Virus record (IMG/VR): IMGVR_UViG_3300020478_001251
Location: 1 to 64,000 of that record
Source of the DNA: a virus
Direction: 5' to 3' (one strand)
DNA: 64,000 bases
Shown here: positions 61,069-64,000 of the stretch, piece by piece
How positions within the stretch are numbered: the stretch's first letter is position 1
Layout: every line of letters begins with the position of its first letter
The notes under the pieces: generated by a model
What the model was told of the DNA's origin: nothing
Seen by the model: only the letters and a program-made list of their open reading frames with translations
Database searches by the model: none
Made by a program: the position numbers and the translations under genes

Positions 61069-64000
61069 TGAACTTCCACTAACTTTTTTAATTTCTAATA
61101 GTGTATCAACAAAATCTCTCATAGATTCAATATGAGAAACAACCAATGAGAACTGAAATTGAGTTTTCAGATATTGAAACAATTGGTGTACAGAATTTAG
61201 ATTCTCTGAATCCATTGTTCCCCAACCTTCGTCAATAGCAAGGAAGTTACTTCTTGGTAAATTACTTACATTCATTAAACCAACACGAATAGCCAGTGAT
61301 GAAACAAACCTTTCCATTCCACTTGATAACTCAAGAGGCCATACTCTATCATCATCATATACGATATGAGTATCGATTTGTTTTCCATCCATATTAAACA
61401 CAATACTAAAATCAACTATTTGTGCCAAGATATCATTTACTGCACCCTCGACAGTTGGTAATGATTTACTGATTAAATCATAAGGAACACCATCTCGTTT
61501 TATTGCCTCTAATAGATATTGATATGCCTGATGTGAATCTTCAAGTTCTTCTACTTTATTAATGTTATCATTAATTTGTTTTTCTTTGGTTTTCAATACT
61601 TGGATATCACCATGTAATGAAGTTAATTTTGAACCAACTACATCTAATTGATAATCTAAATCATCACTTTCATTTTGTAATTTATCAATCTCTATTTCTA
61701 CCTGTGAATTAAACATTACATCTTGTTCTTGTGATTTTGCTCTTTCCATATCACTCTTAATAAGATTAAATTGTGTTCCGATATTCTTTTGTTTTTCTTT
61801 AGTAAGATTTATATTAGATACAATGTTATCTTGGTATCGTTGTTTTTCACTTAATTTAGTTTCTAACTCATCTAAATCTTTTTTGAATGCACGAACCTTA
61901 AATTGTTTTTGTATCTCATCTTCCATAGTTTGTTTCTTTTGAACATATTCTTGTGCAAGAAGTTTATCTTTGTTTAAATTCTTTTTAGTTTCTATCGCAT
62001 CTAATGTAAATGGATTACTCATACAATGGTCACAATCATCATCATAAGTTAAATCACCAAGTTTCTCAATCTTATCTAATTTACTACGAACTTCTATTTT
62101 CAATTTATCAATTTCTACTTGAAATAAATCTCTTTCCTCTTCTAACTTCTCTAATTGATAATACTTCTCTTCTACACCATCTTGTTGATAGATAACAATC
62201 TTATTCTCAATCTCTTTTACTGCCTTATCAAAATCATATTGTTCTGTTTCATATTCTGAAAGTTTTTGCTTGACATTCTCAGATAAAGTTTGTAACTTAG
62301 AGTGTTCTCCTTCGAGTACTTCTATACTTTTCAAACTATCATCTACTGGTTTTAATCTTTTAGTTTGTTCTTTTATTTTTGATAATAACTCTTTGTTTGA
62401 TTTCTTTAAATCTCGTTCATCTTTCTTGAAATCTTTTTGTTTAGATTCAAGTAAAATCAAATCATCAGTTATACTTGCCAATTCACTATCGTAATCAGCC
62501 TTTTTAAAATCAGTTAAAAGTGTATTAACTTCTTTAATATCTTCTGCCGCCTGTGTATATAATTTATCAAATATCTTTAATCCCATAAATTGTGATAATA
62601 ACTCTTTTCGTTCTTTTTGAGTTTTATCTATAAAGACTGTAGAATTGTTTTGTGAACTCATTGATGTAAGAATGAAATCTTCATAATTACCAATAACCTT
62701 TTTAATGTTATTTTGTGTAGTTCTTCTTTGGTCTCCATTTAATGATATACTTTCACCTGTTTCATCTACCATCCAAAAATCTATATCAACCTTAACATGA
62801 CCAGTTCTTAAATTCTTTTTACCTTTTTTCTCTATATAATAATCTATACCATCTATTTCAAAATTAACTTTACAATATAAATTAGATTTTGCCTTATTAA
62901 TAATATTATCTGCCTTATATGCTCTTGAACTTATATCAAATAAACAAAATGATAAAGCATCTAATAATGCAGATTTACCTGTTGCGTTTGGAGCAAATAA
63001 TCCAACAATACCATTTAGTTTTGTGAAATCAACTACATTGTTTTCTCCATAACTAAACATATTATCAAACTCAAATCTTTTTATTTTCCAACTTACATTT
63101 CTTTGTATATCTGCTTCTGGTATTACTCCATTTAAATCTTTTAATATATCCTTGATTTTAATCATAGTATCATCATCAACAATATAATTGTTTTTCAAAT
63201 ACTCACTAACTAAATCATATTGATAATCTACATTATTAACATCACCAATATTAATTTTCTTATCACGAATTTTTTCTGTTGATAATCCATCTACTCGTGT
63301 GATAACTGATTCTTGAATTTTTGCCATCTTCTGAACCTTAGTCATCAATCGTTTTAATTGTGCTGGTTTTGTATTACTTACTCTAACACGAACTCTTGGT
63401 TTATTTGGTAAATCACTTAAATCTGGTAACTTACCATTATCAATATTAATAGTATAATAACCAAAATCATTATGTATTTCTATATATTTAGATTTTCTCT
63501 TTGGAACATCCCATAACAAATAACCTTTACCAATATCTTCACCATGATTTTGTTGAACCAATGAACCACAATAAGAAATAGTTTCTTCTTTATTCAAATG
63601 TTGTCGTTTGTGAATATCTCCAAGTAATCCTAAATCATATCCTTTAAACATACTCATCTTTACTTTACTTGGTAACTTGAATCCTAAATCAGTTTCACTT
63701 CTATCGACTGTTCCATGAAACAATACAACTTTAGTTCTATCACCTGGAACATCTTTTGCTTTAATATAATCTTTCTCTTTATCCCAAACATCCCATACGA
63801 TAAAATCCGTATCAGCACAAGTGTAAATACCAGTTCTCTTTAGATAGTGTAAATTAGGATGATTTAAATTTTCTACAATTGGTGATAAACAATCTAATCT
63901 ATTTAAATTATTTAAATTACAATCGTGATTTCCAGCTATAATAATTGTAGGAACAATATCAGATAAGTTTTTGAATAACCTTGATAACTGGTCAATTAAT
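61045..64000 (-). CDS. Fused Mre11/SbcD (gp47)-Rad50/SbcC (gp46)-like nuclease-ATPase (5' end outside window)
   Basis: A single open frame runs from the window edge to 61045 (984 residues seen). The first part is an Mre11-type phosphodiesterase. IIIAGNHDCN (63.92 kb) is the GNHD motif, LFHGTVDRSETDLGF the next, and LLGDIHKRQHLNKEE the Mn-binding His motif, then GSLVQQNHGED. A cap-like and helical linker of about 150 residues follows. The second part is a Rad50 ATPase: LFAPNATGKSALLDAL (Walker A, near 62.99 kb), long coiled coils, zinc hook CDHC (near 62.03 kb), ELSSGMERFVSSLAIRVGL (signature) and FLAIDEGWGTMD (Walker B). In T4, gp47 and gp46 are separate genes. No stop codon separates the two parts here. 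A TTG at 63723 is internal and should not be taken as the start. The role is end processing in recombination-dependent replication. Confidence 0.88.
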   Translation of the reverse strand, partial: LIDQLSRLFKNLSDIVPTIIIAGNHDCNLNNLNRLDCLSPIVENLNHPNLHYLKRTGIYTCADTDFIVWDVWDKEKDYIKAKDVPGDRTKVVLFHGTVDRSETDLGFKLPSKVKMSMFKGYDLGLLGDIHKRQHLNKEETISYCGSLVQQNHGEDIGKGYLLWDVPKRKSKYIEIHNDFGYYTINIDNGKLPDLSDLPNKPRVRVRVSNTKPAQLKRLMTKVQKMAKIQESVITRVDGLSTEKIRDKKINIGDVNNVDYQYDLVSEYLKNNYIVDDDTMIKIKDILKDLNGVIPEADIQRNVSWKIKRFEFDNMFSYGENNVVDFTKLNGIVGLFAPNATGKSALLDALSFCLFDISSRAYKADNIINKAKSNLYCKVNFEIDGIDYYIEKKGKKNLRTGHVKVDIDFWMVDETGESISLNGDQRRTTQNNIKKVIGNYEDFILTSMSSQNNSTVFIDKTQKERKELLSQFMGLKIFDKLYTQAAEDIKEVNTLLTDFKKADYDSELASITDDLILLESKQKDFKKDERDLKKSNKELLSKIKEQTKRLKPVDDSLKSIEVLEGEHSKLQTLSENVKQKLSEYETEQYDFDKAVKEIENKIVIYQQDGVEEKYYQLEKLEEERDLFQVEIDKLKIEVRSKLDKIEKLGDLTYDDDCDHCMSNPFTLDAIETKKNLNKDKLLAQEYVQKKQTMEDEIQKQFKVRAFKKDLDELETKLSEKQRYQDNIVSNINLTKEKQKNIGTQFNLIKSDMERAKSQEQDVMFNSQVEIEIDKLQNESDDLDYQLDVVGSKLTSLHGDIQVLKTKEKQINDNINKVEELEDSHQAYQYLLEAIKRDGVPYDLISKSLPTVEGAVNDILAQIVDFSIVFNMDGKQIDTHIVYDDDRVWPLELSSGMERFVSSLAIRVGLMNVSNLPRSNFLAIDEGWGTMDSENLNSVHQLFQYLKTQFQFSLVVSHIESMRDFVDTLLEIKKVSGSSSVRFARD

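Noticed and set aside
63717-63723. TTG at 63723 as the start of a separate Rad50-like gene
   Set aside because: The frame stays open to the window edge and encodes the Mre11 GNHD motif and neighbouring blocks, so the TTG is internal.

Overview
The window is 64 kb of a very AT-rich, tightly packed tailed-phage genome. By head-gene content (large terminase, portal and prohead protease of the gp17/gp20/gp21 types) it is a T4-like marine myovirus. Every convincing gene is on the minus strand except one 57-residue ribbon-helix-helix gene. Genes mostly overlap by 1-30 nt, with ATGA or TAATG junctions and clear GGAG/GAGG ribosome binding sites. I cannot name the host: the low GC and the Cys-rich modules near 14-15 kb resemble phages of AT-rich marine bacteria, but this is inference.

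Read in the direction of transcription (high to low coordinates), the layout is as follows. (1) 64.0-61.0 kb: a DNA-repair/recombination gene in which an Mre11/SbcD/gp47-type nuclease and a Rad50/SbcC/gp46-type ATPase are one polypeptide. (2) 61.1-60.8 kb: a small plus-strand RHH regulator and a divergent promoter region. (3) 60.8-44.9 kb: a 3544-residue fibre with repeated modules and a C-terminal S74 chaperone, then a 1750-residue fibre-like protein ending in a Hint (intein-like) domain. (4) 44.9-18.2 kb: a large glycan island holding about ten glycosyltransferases (GT-B, GT7-like fused to LamG, and an 'EK'-motif family), seven SGNH/GDSL-like proteins, three extended SDR sugar epimerases, an RmlC-like epimerase, two Fe(II) oxygenases, a split minimal TPP enzyme, a radical SAM protein, two methyltransferases and a second Hint protein. 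(5) 18.2-15.3 kb: a ParB-like protein, a P-loop kinase, a GH108 endolysin and a holin candidate. (6) 15.3-9.3 kb: a concatenation of Cys-rich modules, then a giant enzyme with CCA/poly(A)-polymerase head, NMN-adenylyltransferase-like and RNA/DNA-ligase-like domains in one chain. (7) 9.3-0 kb: a Zn-finger protein, membrane/coiled-coil proteins, large terminase, portal, three head-region proteins, prohead protease, and a partial gene in the scaffold position.

The glycan island looks like a device for making an unusual sugar or glycan, either to decorate the virion or to change the host surface. It sits directly next to the fibre genes. The kinase plus the triple nucleotidyl-transfer protein looks like a nucleic-acid (probably tRNA) repair and NAD module.

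Every non-coding gap of 28 nt or more, plus one 15-nt gap, carries the element TATTTATA (one copy with a single mismatch) in the direction of transcription. A similar TATTTATT precedes the lone plus-strand gene. This is the best candidate for a phage-specific promoter. The 120-nt leader of the TPP beta-subunit gene also holds a short upstream ORF and two mutually exclusive hairpins, one of which covers the ribosome binding site.
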